From Acrocarpospora corrugata (lineage in GTDB: Bacteria; Actinomycetota; Actinomycetes; Streptosporangiales; Streptosporangiaceae), in the NCBI RefSeq assembly GCF_009687845.1, contig NZ_BLAD01000036.1, forward strand, positions 186,001 through 250,000: a stretch of 64,000 nucleotides of DNA, given 5' to 3'. The notes under the pieces were generated by a model. The model had not been told where the DNA came from. It searched no databases and was given only the letters and a program-made list of their open reading frames with translations. This document shows positions 18,725-26,638 of the stretch, in pieces. The position numbers and the translations under genes are program-made. Within the stretch, counting starts at the first letter, position 1. Each line of letters begins with the position of its first letter.

Positions 18725-18738
18725 TAGCATCATCCGGC
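18725..18738 (+). promoter_or_regulatory. candidate -10 element for a leaderless PEBP gene
   Basis: TAGCAT at 18725-18730 is followed by 8 nt and ATG 18739. No Shine-Dalgarno sequence is present and no convincing -35 is seen. Confidence 0.35.
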
Positions 18739-19296
18739 ATGGGGTCGCCTTCCAAACCAGCACGCGCCCGGCGTGCCGCCGCTCTACCGGCGGTCGCCGT
18801 CGTGGTCTGGGCGGGAACCTCGGGATGCGGGATCGTGGGCGGAGGGTCGCCCGCGAACCTCGACGTGATCAGCGTGTCGAGCCCGCAGTTCCGGGACGGT
18901 GACCCACTGCCGTACGGCTACTCCTGCAACGGTTTGGTCGGCAATCCGCCGCTCCGCTGGTCAGGGACGTCGGGCGCAAAGTCGGTGGCCCTGGTGGTCG
19001 ACGACAACGACTCGAACAACGGAGCGGAGGTGCACTGGGTCGTGTTCAACATCGATCCGGACACCACCGAGCTCGGCGAGAACACGGTGCCCCGCGGATC
19101 ACGGCAGGGCACTACAACTAGTGGCAAAGTCGGATATGTGCCACCTTGCCGGCCCGCTGACAGTTACCGTTTCACTGTCTATGCCCTCGACGCGAAACTT
19201 GATCTTCCGGCGGGAGCCCCCCTCTCGGAGACTCTGGAACGCATCGCGGCGCACACCATCGCACGTGGACGGCTCACAGCGACCAACATCCAGTGA
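18739..19296 (+). CDS. YbhB/YbcL-type PEBP family protein, probable lipoprotein
   Basis: 185 residues. An Arg-rich N-terminus and hydrophobic segment (about 14-28) lead to a possible lipobox TSGC, which suggests export and lipid anchoring, although Thr at -3 is weak. Residues 40-185 match the phosphatidylethanolamine-binding (Raf-kinase-inhibitor-like) fold: NPPLRWSG, VALVVDD, VHWVVFNIDP, GYVPPCRP, SYRFTVYALD and AHTIARGRL. Bacterial members bind small ligands and their physiological role is open. The frame stays open upstream but is low-complexity there. Confidence 0.88.
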   Translation: MGSPSKPARARRAAALPAVAVVVWAGTSGCGIVGGGSPANLDVISVSSPQFRDGDPLPYGYSCNGLVGNPPLRWSGTSGAKSVALVVDDNDSNNGAEVHWVVFNIDPDTTELGENTVPRGSRQGTTTSGKVGYVPPCRPADSYRFTVYALDAKLDLPAGAPLSETLERIAAHTIARGRLTATNIQ

Positions 19297-19479
19297 CATG
19301 CTGAACACCGGAGGTAATAGTGCCGAACCAATCTTCGCCTAGGGTGTGACAACGGTCATTGTGGTCGAGCAGAATCGGATCCAATTGCTGAGCGCAGGTG
19401 AACGAAGGGGGCAGGTCGCGTCGATGGCCGCGCGATCTCACCGGCGCCGCTGGAAGGCCATGGCCTTGAGGGTGGTGCT

Positions 19480-21033
19480 ATGACTGCGGTCATTTTGGGC
19501 CTCGTCGCCGTCGTGCTATTGGTGCTGGTAGTGGTGGCACTGGGCATGCGGTCGATGAACCGCAGGGAGAGCGCGCTCTCTTCCGAGCGGATCAAGGCGA
19601 TGGCCGAAGGGACGGGACCGAAGAGCCGTCGGCCTGCGGAGGAGACGTTCTTCGAGAGCTTCCCTGAGGGTTTTGACGCCTTTGAGGAGCCTGCCAAACG
19701 GGCCGCCGGCAAACAGCCCGGTGCCGCGCCGCGTCCGGCGCCGCGCCCTGGTGGACGTCAGGCCGCGCGCCCCGGGCAGCGTGGCGGCAAGCCGCCCGCC
19801 AAGCCGGGCAGCAAGCAGCCCGCCCCCGCCGCCACCGCCCCCCGCGGCAAACGCGGCGTGGACGAGTGGGGCGCCGACGACGACTACGACGACGACTACT
19901 GGAGCCGGGTCCGCGCCGACGACGGCGCCTTCGGCGGAACGATCAAACAGCGGATGGCCACCCCGCGTCCGCTGGAGGCCGAGCAGCCCTTCCTCACCGC
20001 CGACCCCAACGCCTCCACCGTGCAGGCGCCGCTCCCGCAACGCCCGGCCGGCGGCGTCGCGCCCGGCATCGCCGCCGCCGGCCTCCCCGCCCAGCCGCCG
20101 AGCTTCGGCACGCCGGCCAGCTCGCCCGGTCTGGCCGACCTGGTCGAGCCGCTGCGGGTCACCCCCTCCTCCGCGATCGCCGAGGAGAAGACGATGACCT
20201 TCTCGGCCCCGACGCCCGACCCGCTGAACTCCTACACCGGCTCGCCCACCGGCCCGCTGGCCATGCCCGAGCCGATGCGTTCCACCGGCCCGTTCGAGCC
20301 CACCCCGGCCACCGGCCCGTTCCTGTCCGGGCCGACCACCGGCTCGTTCGAGTCGGCCAGGGTCGCCGCGTACGAGCCGCCCAGGACCAGTGGCTCGTTC
20401 GACACGGTCGGGCCCGGCACCGGATCGTTCCCGGCGACCGGCATGTTCGAGGTGCCGCGCGGCGCCTTCGAGGCCCCTCGCGCCCCCAGTGGCTCGTTCC
20501 CCACGGTCGAGCCCGCCTACCAGGAGCCGTCCGCCTGGTCCCAGCCCGCCTACCCGCCCACGCCACCGCCCACGCCACCGGCCGCGCCCCAGCCGCCGCA
20601 GGCCTCCTGGCCGGTCGTGCGGGACGTGCTGGACGATCCGGAGCCGCCGCGCCGCGACGACTCCTGGTCCACCTCGGGCAACTACCAGCTGCCCGCCCCG
20701 ACCTACGACGCCGGTTACGGCGGCGGCTACCAGCAGGAACCGCCACCCGCTTCGTACTCCTCGTACGAGGTGAGCGCGGGCTGGGCGACCATCGACGACT
20801 CCGACTCGGTGACCGGGCCCAACCAGGCTCCGCCCGTGTCGCCGTACGATTCGGTCAGTTACGACACCCCGTCAGGCCAGGACCGCAGGTACGACTACGA
20901 CGCCACCCAGAACCCGGCCGCCGGCTGGCCGTCCTACGAAGAGCCGTACGGCACCGAGTCGACCACCCAGACCGGCTCCCGGCGCGGCAACCACCGCGGT
21001 CCTGAGCCCGACTATCCCGACTATTACCGCTGA
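19480..21033 (+). CDS. proline-rich single-pass membrane protein of unknown function
   Basis: 517 residues. One N-terminal membrane helix (1-22) is followed by a basic stop-transfer patch, then an almost wholly disordered Pro/Gly/Ser/Ala/Tyr-rich cytosolic tail. Features in the tail are a Lys/Arg/Pro-rich part (70-125), an Asp-rich cluster DEWGADDDYDDDYW (near 130), and eight or so short [ST]G[PSM]F motifs between about 255 and 345. No enzymatic domain is seen. The start ATG 19480 has no strong RBS. It could be a scaffold for polar growth or division proteins, which is a guess from composition only. Confidence 0.75.
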   Translation: MTAVILGLVAVVLLVLVVVALGMRSMNRRESALSSERIKAMAEGTGPKSRRPAEETFFESFPEGFDAFEEPAKRAAGKQPGAAPRPAPRPGGRQAARPGQRGGKPPAKPGSKQPAPAATAPRGKRGVDEWGADDDYDDDYWSRVRADDGAFGGTIKQRMATPRPLEAEQPFLTADPNASTVQAPLPQRPAGGVAPGIAAAGLPAQPPSFGTPASSPGLADLVEPLRVTPSSAIAEEKTMTFSAPTPDPLNSYTGSPTGPLAMPEPMRSTGPFEPTPATGPFLSGPTTGSFESARVAAYEPPRTSGSFDTVGPGTGSFPATGMFEVPRGAFEAPRAPSGSFPTVEPAYQEPSAWSQPAYPPTPPPTPPAAPQPPQASWPVVRDVLDDPEPPRRDDSWSTSGNYQLPAPTYDAGYGGGYQQEPPPASYSSYEVSAGWATIDDSDSVTGPNQAPPVSPYDSVSYDTPSGQDRRYDYDATQNPAAGWPSYEEPYGTESTTQTGSRRGNHRGPEPDYPDYYR

Positions 21034-21072
21034 TTTTCCCCGCTCTTTCTCAGCCTTCGGCGGAGTGTGCCG

Positions 21073-21084
21073 TACAGTCGCGGC
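21073..21084 (+). promoter_or_regulatory. candidate -10 element for a leaderless sulP-CA gene
   Basis: TACAGT at 21073-21078 is followed by 6 nt and ATG 21085. This supports the ATG over the GTG at 21067, although neither has a good ribosome-binding site. Confidence 0.35.
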
Positions 21085-23277
21085 ATGACCGGGGGTAGTG
21101 GTTCAGTCACACTGAGTAATAGCAGGCGCGGCGGCCTCGAATCGGTGCTGCGCCATGACGTGCCGGCGTCGCTGGTCGTCTTTCTGGTCGCGGTGCCGCT
21201 CTCGCTCGGCATCTCGGTGGCGTCCGGGGCGCCGCTGGCCGCCGGGCTGGTGGCCGCGGTGGTGGGCGGCATCGTGGCGGGCGCGCTGGGCGGTTCCGTC
21301 GTCCAGGTGAGCGGCCCGGCCGCGGGCCTGTCACTGGTGGTGGCCGAGCTCGTCCAGGTGTACGGCTGGCGCGCCACCTGCATGATCACGCTGATGGCGG
21401 GCGTGCTCCAGCTGCTGCTCGGCGTGTTCAAGGTGGCCAGGGCGGCCCTCGGGGTCTCCCCCGCCGTGGTGCACGGCATGCTGGCCGGGGTCGGCGTGGT
21501 GATCGCGCTGGCCCAGCTGCACATCGTGCTCGGCGGGCAGCCACAGCGCTCGGCGCTGGAGAACCTGCTCGAACTGCCGGAGCAGATCATCAACAACCAC
21601 GCGGACGGCGTGCTGGCCGGGCTGCTCACCATCGCCGTGCTGATCGTCTGGACCCGGCTGCCGAAGCTGAAGCTGGTGCCCGCGCCGCTGGCCGCGCTGG
21701 TGATCACGTCGCTGTCCGCGGTGGCGATCGGGTGGGATCTCACCGTGGTGGACCTGACCGGCGGGTTCGGCTCGGCCGGTGGGCCGCTGCTGCCGCAGGG
21801 CGACTGGCACGCGGTGGTGGGGGCGGTGGTGCTGGTCGCCGTGCTCGCGGGCGTGGAGTCGCTGCTCACCTGTGTGGCGGCGGACCGGATGCACGACGGC
21901 CCGCGCGCCGACCTGGACCGGGAGCTGACCGCACAGGGCGCGGCCAACCTGATCTCGGGCGCGCTGGGCGGGCTGCCGGTCTCCGGCGTCGTGGTGCGTA
22001 CTACCACCAACGTCCGGGCGGGGGCGCGCAGCCGCTGGGCGGCGGTGCTGCACGGGGTGTGGGTGCTGCTGGCCACGCTGGCGTTCGCGTCGATCATCGG
22101 GCTGATCCCGCTGGAGGCGCTGGCCGCGCTGCTGCTGTTCATCGGCGTCAAGATGGTGAACCTGGGCAACGCCAAGGACCTGCGCGGGCACGGCGAGATG
22201 CCGATCTACTTCGTCACCATGGGCGCGGTGGTGGTGATCGGGCTGGCCGAGGGCATCGTGATCGGCCTCGCGGTCGCCGCGGTCATCTCGCTGCGGCGGC
22301 TGACCTGGGTGTCGGTGGAGGTGCAGCAGCACGCGGGGCGGTGGCGGGTGGTAGTGACCGGCTCGCTGACCTTCCTCGGCGTGCCCCGGATGACCGACGC
22401 GCTGCGGACCATCCCGGCGGGCGCGCCGGTCGACCTGGACCTGCACGTGGACTTCATGGACCACGCCGCGTTCGAGACGCTGCACGCGTGGCGGCTGGAA
22501 CATGAGCGGACCGGCGGCACGGTCGACATCGACGAGCTGCACGACGACTGGTATTCGGCGGCGGCCAGCGGCACCCGGGTGTTCCCGGCCAAGTCTCCGC
22601 CGCAGCTGGATCGGTGGTACCTGCCATGGGCGTACCGGCGGGGGGCGGCCGACCCGGTGAGCGAGGACCTGCGGACCGGGACGCGCGAGTACCATCGGCG
22701 GACCGCGCCGCTGGTGCAGCCGCTGCTGACCCGGCTGGCGCGCAAGCAGACGCCGTCGCATCTCTTCATCACCTGCGCGGACTCGCGCATCGTGCCGTCG
22801 CTGATCACCGCGAGCGGTCCAGGCGACCTGTTCACCCTGCGGAACATCGGCAACCTGGTGCCCCGGTACGGCGCCGCCCCCGTGGACGATTCGGTCGCGG
22901 CGGCGGTCGAGTACGCGGTGATGGTGCTCGGGGTGCGGACGATCACGGTGTGCGGCCATTCGGGCTGCGGCGCGATGGTGGCCCTGCTCGGGGACGTGCC
23001 GGAGCTGCCCTCGGTGCAGCGCTGGCTGCGGCACGGGCGGCAGTCGCTGGACCGGTTCGCGGCCGAGTCCGCCGGCGAGGAGACCGGGCGCCTGGATCTG
23101 CTGTGCCGGACGAACGTGATCCAGCAGCTGGACAATCTGCGCACCTATCCGATGGTGGAGGCGCTGGAGCAGGCCGGGAAGCTGGAACTGACCGGGATGT
23201 ACTTCGACATCGGGACGGCGCGGGTGCACGCGCTCGCCGACGAGGAGCCGCTGCGCCCGGTCCCGGAGCTCCGCTGA
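21085..23277 (+). CDS. SulP-family anion transporter fused to beta-carbonic anhydrase
   Basis: 730 residues. Residues 15-420 are a SulP/SLC26 transporter with 10-12 membrane helices (VFLVAVPLSLGISVASGAPLAAGL, GPAAGLSLVV, NLISGALGGLPVSG). A short STAS-like domain (about 430-510) follows, then a beta-class carbonic anhydrase (about 540-725) with Zn ligands in TCADSRIVPS and VCGHSGCGAM. Fusions of this kind are thought to couple bicarbonate or another anion's transport with CO2/bicarbonate interconversion at the inner face of the membrane. The substrate is inferred. An alternative GTG start lies at 21067. Confidence 0.93.
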   Translation: MTGGSGSVTLSNSRRGGLESVLRHDVPASLVVFLVAVPLSLGISVASGAPLAAGLVAAVVGGIVAGALGGSVVQVSGPAAGLSLVVAELVQVYGWRATCMITLMAGVLQLLLGVFKVARAALGVSPAVVHGMLAGVGVVIALAQLHIVLGGQPQRSALENLLELPEQIINNHADGVLAGLLTIAVLIVWTRLPKLKLVPAPLAALVITSLSAVAIGWDLTVVDLTGGFGSAGGPLLPQGDWHAVVGAVVLVAVLAGVESLLTCVAADRMHDGPRADLDRELTAQGAANLISGALGGLPVSGVVVRTTTNVRAGARSRWAAVLHGVWVLLATLAFASIIGLIPLEALAALLLFIGVKMVNLGNAKDLRGHGEMPIYFVTMGAVVVIGLAEGIVIGLAVAAVISLRRLTWVSVEVQQHAGRWRVVVTGSLTFLGVPRMTDALRTIPAGAPVDLDLHVDFMDHAAFETLHAWRLEHERTGGTVDIDELHDDWYSAAASGTRVFPAKSPPQLDRWYLPWAYRRGAADPVSEDLRTGTREYHRRTAPLVQPLLTRLARKQTPSHLFITCADSRIVPSLITASGPGDLFTLRNIGNLVPRYGAAPVDDSVAAAVEYAVMVLGVRTITVCGHSGCGAMVALLGDVPELPSVQRWLRHGRQSLDRFAAESAGEETGRLDLLCRTNVIQQLDNLRTYPMVEALEQAGKLELTGMYFDIGTARVHALADEEPLRPVPELR

Positions 23278-23324
23278 GCGTGAAACCGTGACGACTTGGC
23301 GGAAATAGCGCGAATGATGGCGGC

Positions 23325-24338
23325 ATGAGAATTCTGGTGATCGGTGGGTCGGTGTTCCTCGGGCGGGCGATCGTCGAGGAGGCGCTGCGCCGCGGACATG
23401 AGGTGACCACCTTCAACCGCGGCGTCAGCCGCCCCGACCTGCCCGGCGTGACCGCGGTCCACGGCGACCGCGAGATCGCCGCCGACCTGGACCGTCTCGC
23501 CGCCACCGGCTCCTGGGACCGGATCATCGACGTGTGCGGCTTCACGCCGAGCGTCGTCCTGGACGGGGTGCGGCGGCTGAACGGCCACGCCCCCCACTAC
23601 ACCTTCATCTCCAGCATCTCCGCCTACCCGGAGTGGCCCGGCGTCACCGAGATGGACGAGAGCCACCCCCGCCACGAATGCCCGCCCGACGCCACCGAAG
23701 GCGAGTACGGCGTGCTGAAGGCCGGCTGCGAGCGCGCCGTCGAGGAGTTCTTCGACGGCGACGCGCTGATCGTCAACCCCGGCCTGATCCTCGGCCCGCA
23801 CGAGAACGTCGGGCGCCTGCCCTGGTGGCTCACCCGCATCGAACGCGGCGGACGTGTCCTGGCCCCCGGCGACCCCACCCTCGACATGCAGGTCATCGAC
23901 GCCAGGGACATCGCCATCTTCACCCTCGACCAGGCCGAGCTCTCCGCCACCGGCCGCTATTTCACCAGCGGCGTCCCCGCCAACACCACCTTCGGCGGCT
24001 GGCTGAACCTGTGCGCCGAGGCCACCGGCTCCGACGCCGAACTCGTCTGGGTCGACGACCGTTTCCTCCTCGACCACGACGTCCAGCAGTGGACCGAACT
24101 CCCCCTCTGGATGGTCGCCAGCCCCGAGTCATCCGGCGCCTGGACGACGTCCTCCGCCAAAGCCGCCGCGGCGGGCCTGGTCTGCCGCCCGGTCCGGGAG
24201 ACCGTGCTGGACACCTGGTCCTGGCTCCGCGACATCCCGGTCCCGGACCGCAGCTTCCGCAACCGCATGCTGAGCCACGGCATCGACCCGGAGAAGGAGG
24301 CGACCATTCTCGCCGCCTGGGACGCCCGCTCGAACTAA
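23325..24338 (+). CDS. extended SDR / NAD-dependent epimerase-reductase
   Basis: 337 residues with an N-terminal Rossmann motif GGSVFLGRAI (GxxxxxG, near 7-16) and an active-site Tyr-Lys pair in YGVLK (near 130). Also visible are ISSISAYPEWPG upstream and a C-terminal substrate-binding region ending DPEKEATILAAWDAR. It resembles actinobacterial isoflavone-reductase-like or epimerase proteins. The substrate is unknown. It stands alone, 47 bp after the SulP-CA gene. Confidence 0.85.
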   Translation: MRILVIGGSVFLGRAIVEEALRRGHEVTTFNRGVSRPDLPGVTAVHGDREIAADLDRLAATGSWDRIIDVCGFTPSVVLDGVRRLNGHAPHYTFISSISAYPEWPGVTEMDESHPRHECPPDATEGEYGVLKAGCERAVEEFFDGDALIVNPGLILGPHENVGRLPWWLTRIERGGRVLAPGDPTLDMQVIDARDIAIFTLDQAELSATGRYFTSGVPANTTFGGWLNLCAEATGSDAELVWVDDRFLLDHDVQQWTELPLWMVASPESSGAWTTSSAKAAAAGLVCRPVRETVLDTWSWLRDIPVPDRSFRNRMLSHGIDPEKEATILAAWDARSN

Positions 24339-24544
24339 CCTGGCGGACATCCGCCCCTGGAACGCCCGGCCCGACGGCCATTTCCGCCGCCTGTCACGCT
24401 CGGTCCGACTAAGCCCGGCGGACATTTGCCGTCGAATCGGACGGTTTCCGAGCATCCCCGCCCTCGATCGGACGCGGCCTCTAGGATTCACGAGCCGCGT
24501 TCGCGTGACTACATCACGTGATCCGATCCGGGGAGGGGACGCTC

Positions 24545-26308
24545 GTGGGCAGGTCGATCAAGGGGAACTCCGCCCTGGCCCGGCCCTACCGCGACCTGGT
24601 CTGGCTGGCCTATCTGACGCTGCCGCCCGACGGCGGCGAACGGCGGCTGCTCCTGGCTCACCAGCTGGCCGCCCGCGCCCTGCTCCGCCGCCCCGACGAC
24701 CTGCCCGCCGCCCGCCTGCTGGTGCTGACCCGCGCCCTGCGCCACCGCTTCCGGCCGTGGCTGGGGGTGGCCAGGCGGCTGGAGGTCGTCCCCGCCGTCG
24801 TACGCAGCGACGAGCACGCGTTCACCACCGCCCTCGAATCCCTGCCCGCACCGGCCAGGGCCGCGTACGCGATGACCCGCCTGGAGGGCCTCCCCCCTGA
24901 GGAGACCCGCCGCATCCTGGGCCAGGCCGCGGTCCAGGAGCCGTCCATCGCGCTGGCGCTGGTCGACGCCCTCGAAGACGAGCACGGTCCCGCCGGGCCG
25001 CATCGTCCCGCCGCCGATCCGACGCTGGCCCGCGTCTACGGCCGGGCCGTGCCGCGCTGGCTGACCGCGCTGGGGACCGTCGCGGTGCTGCTGGCGGCGG
25101 CGAGCATTCCGTACTGGCTGGACTCGGGCGCGCCCGCCAAGAGCGCGACCGCGACGCTCACGCTACGCCGCGTCCCCGCCGGGACCTGGACCACCACGAC
25201 GACGCTGGACGTCCGCGCCTGGCATCCCCGCGGCGCCCTGATCGACGACCGCCGGCTCACCACCCGCGCCCTGCGCGCCTGGCAGGGTTCGGTACGGCCG
25301 GAGGCCCTCTACGGGATCTCCCCCGCCCCGCCCACCAGCGACCCGCAACTCCTGTACGCGGACCTGGTCGACGGCGGCACGATCGTGCTGATGCGCGATC
25401 CCGGGCGGATCGCGCGTTACGCCGAAAGCCGCGGCGTCGCCTCGCTGGAGATCTTTCCCGAGCCGCGGGCCAAGCCGGACGGCTCAAGCCCGCTGAAACT
25501 GTCCGGTTCCCGGTATCTGCTGCCGCCGTGGGTGGAGGAGATCTCGACCGCCGTGCTCAGCCGGCTCGGGGCCCAGTGGAAGGCGATCGCCGTCTCGGAC
25601 GGGGTGACCGCGCCGATCCCGCCCGTCCAGACCGGAGCCTGCTGGCGGGGGCCGGTGCTGCGGCTACGGGCGCCCAAGGTCGCGCACGGCCTGCCGTACA
25701 CGATGATCGATTTCGGCAGGCTCGCGCTGGCCAACGTCTACCACCAGCCACCGCCCCCCGCCGAGATCGACCGCTACGGCCCGCCGGAGATCGACACCAG
25801 CCTGCCCGCCTTCACCGCCTGGGCCTACCTCGGCTGCTCCCTCCCGTTCCCGCCGACCGAGGTGCAAGCCGCCACCGCCTGGGAGTTCTGGTCCGGCCCC
25901 CTCCCCGAACAGGCCACCGGCCGCTGGCTCTGCACCCGCTTCACCAACACCGACGGCACCAACACCACCCGCGCCACCCTGCTCGCCAACGCCGAAGGCC
26001 GGACCACCGTCCTGCCGACCGGCGAACGCACCAACACCTGGGACTGCAGCCGCCTAGAACGCGACATCACCTCCGGCACCTGGTGGAAGGCCCCCTCCGG
26101 CCGCTGGTACTACCTGGCCGCCGGCAGCCGCCAGATCACCCAACTGTCCATCGCCGGCCTCGGCGTCACAGACTCAACCCTCCCGGCCACATTCGCCGCC
26201 CTCCCGGGCCCACTCGGCGGCACCACCCCACGCAGCGAAATCACCCTCAAGGCCACCACATCCGAAGGAACGATCCCCCCGGTTTTCCAGCAGACGTACG
26301 AGCCTTAG
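24545..26308 (+). CDS. sigma-region-4-like / transmembrane fusion protein, unknown function
   Basis: 587 residues from GTG 24545, which has GGGGAGGGG just upstream (an ATG at 24518 would add nine residues). Residues 1-150 resemble ECF sigma factors, with a region-4-like helix-turn-helix (FTTALESLPAPARAAYAMTR then LEGLPPEETRRILG), but a clear region 2 is missing. One membrane helix lies near 170-190. About 400 extracytoplasmic residues with scattered Cys (GACWRGP, LGCSLPF, WLCTRF, NTWDCS) follow. This could be a membrane-tethered regulator that senses an outside signal, but no known family was recognised. Confidence 0.75.
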   Translation: MGRSIKGNSALARPYRDLVWLAYLTLPPDGGERRLLLAHQLAARALLRRPDDLPAARLLVLTRALRHRFRPWLGVARRLEVVPAVVRSDEHAFTTALESLPAPARAAYAMTRLEGLPPEETRRILGQAAVQEPSIALALVDALEDEHGPAGPHRPAADPTLARVYGRAVPRWLTALGTVAVLLAAASIPYWLDSGAPAKSATATLTLRRVPAGTWTTTTTLDVRAWHPRGALIDDRRLTTRALRAWQGSVRPEALYGISPAPPTSDPQLLYADLVDGGTIVLMRDPGRIARYAESRGVASLEIFPEPRAKPDGSSPLKLSGSRYLLPPWVEEISTAVLSRLGAQWKAIAVSDGVTAPIPPVQTGACWRGPVLRLRAPKVAHGLPYTMIDFGRLALANVYHQPPPPAEIDRYGPPEIDTSLPAFTAWAYLGCSLPFPPTEVQAATAWEFWSGPLPEQATGRWLCTRFTNTDGTNTTRATLLANAEGRTTVLPTGERTNTWDCSRLERDITSGTWWKAPSGRWYYLAAGSRQITQLSIAGLGVTDSTLPATFAALPGPLGGTTPRSEITLKATTSEGTIPPVFQQTYEP

Positions 26309-26468
26309 CGGCGAAATGTCCGGCTGTGTAGGGATCGCGATAAAACTCGGCGTCGTGGCGTATGGAAGGCGTCAAGACAGGCAAAAGCTCCCGTTTTGCG
26401 GTCTTTGCTAGTGCTTGGTCATCCGTTCGGGTGGCTGGAGTGAGCAAGACCGGATTTGAGGAGTGGGG

Positions 26469-26552
26469 ATGGCTGACGTCATCTTCGTCGTCCTGACGAT
26501 CGCGATTTTCGTGGTCTTCGGGCTGGCTGTGAAGGTGGTGGAACGGCTTTGA
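26469..26552 (+). CDS. 27-residue membrane micropeptide preceding kdpF
   Basis: The ORF begins ATG 26469 and encodes [20 protein letters not shown] then VKVVERL: one hydrophobic helix with a basic tail. Its TGA overlaps the TTG start of kdpF (TTTGA). A GAGGAG site lies 5 nt upstream. It is distinct from KdpF and is the first gene of the kdp operon. Its membrane-helix composition, RBS and coupling argue that it is real. A role as a small Kdp subunit or leader is inference. Confidence 0.7.
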   Translation: MADVIFVVLTIAIFVVFGLAVKVVERL

Positions 26553-26638
26553 GCGCCGTCAACGCCATCGGCCTGATCGGCGCCGTACTGCTCGTGATCT
26601 TCATGGTCGCGGCGCTGCTGTTTCCGGAGCGGTTCTGA
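26549..26638 (+). CDS. kdpF: potassium-transporting ATPase subunit KdpF
   Basis: 29 residues starting at TTG 26549 ([13 protein letters not shown]) and ending LLFPERF, the characteristic KdpF C-terminus. It is a single membrane helix that stabilises the KdpFABC complex (established in E. coli). The stop TGA overlaps the kdpA ATG (TGATG), and the start overlaps the stop of the preceding micropeptide, so three tiny overlaps link the operon start. Confidence 0.88.
   Translation: MSAVNAIGLIGAVLLVIFMVAALLFPERF

Larger units (their letters stand above)
17635..18738. other. 1.1-kb stretch without a convincing gene
   Basis: Open frames here are short, Pro/His/Arg-rich and overlap on both strands, so none is called. 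Contents: a His/Pro-codon-like CACCAC low-complexity tract (about 17730-17800) leading into 32-bp tandem repeats, a lower-GC part (about 18050-18260), a perfect palindrome GCTCATGCATGAGC at 18164-18177, and a short hairpin (GGAACCCC/GGGGTT) near 18260-18285. It should hold the promoter of the PH-domain operon (leftward). Confidence 0.6.

Noticed and set aside
24329-24431. Imperfect direct repeat (GCTCG...CTAA...GGCGGACAT) after the SDR gene
   Set aside because: Only about 30 bp with several mismatches, and no hairpin or start site is associated. Noted but not called.
26309-26468. Possible c-di-AMP (ydaO) or other riboswitch before kdp
   Set aside because: The leader is only about 160 nt and none of the conserved ydaO core segments could be found. 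Only weak short inverted repeats are present.
26549-26551. Treating the 27-residue ORF at 26469 as KdpF itself
   Set aside because: The next ORF, from TTG 26549, carries the characteristic KdpF ending LFPERF directly before kdpA.
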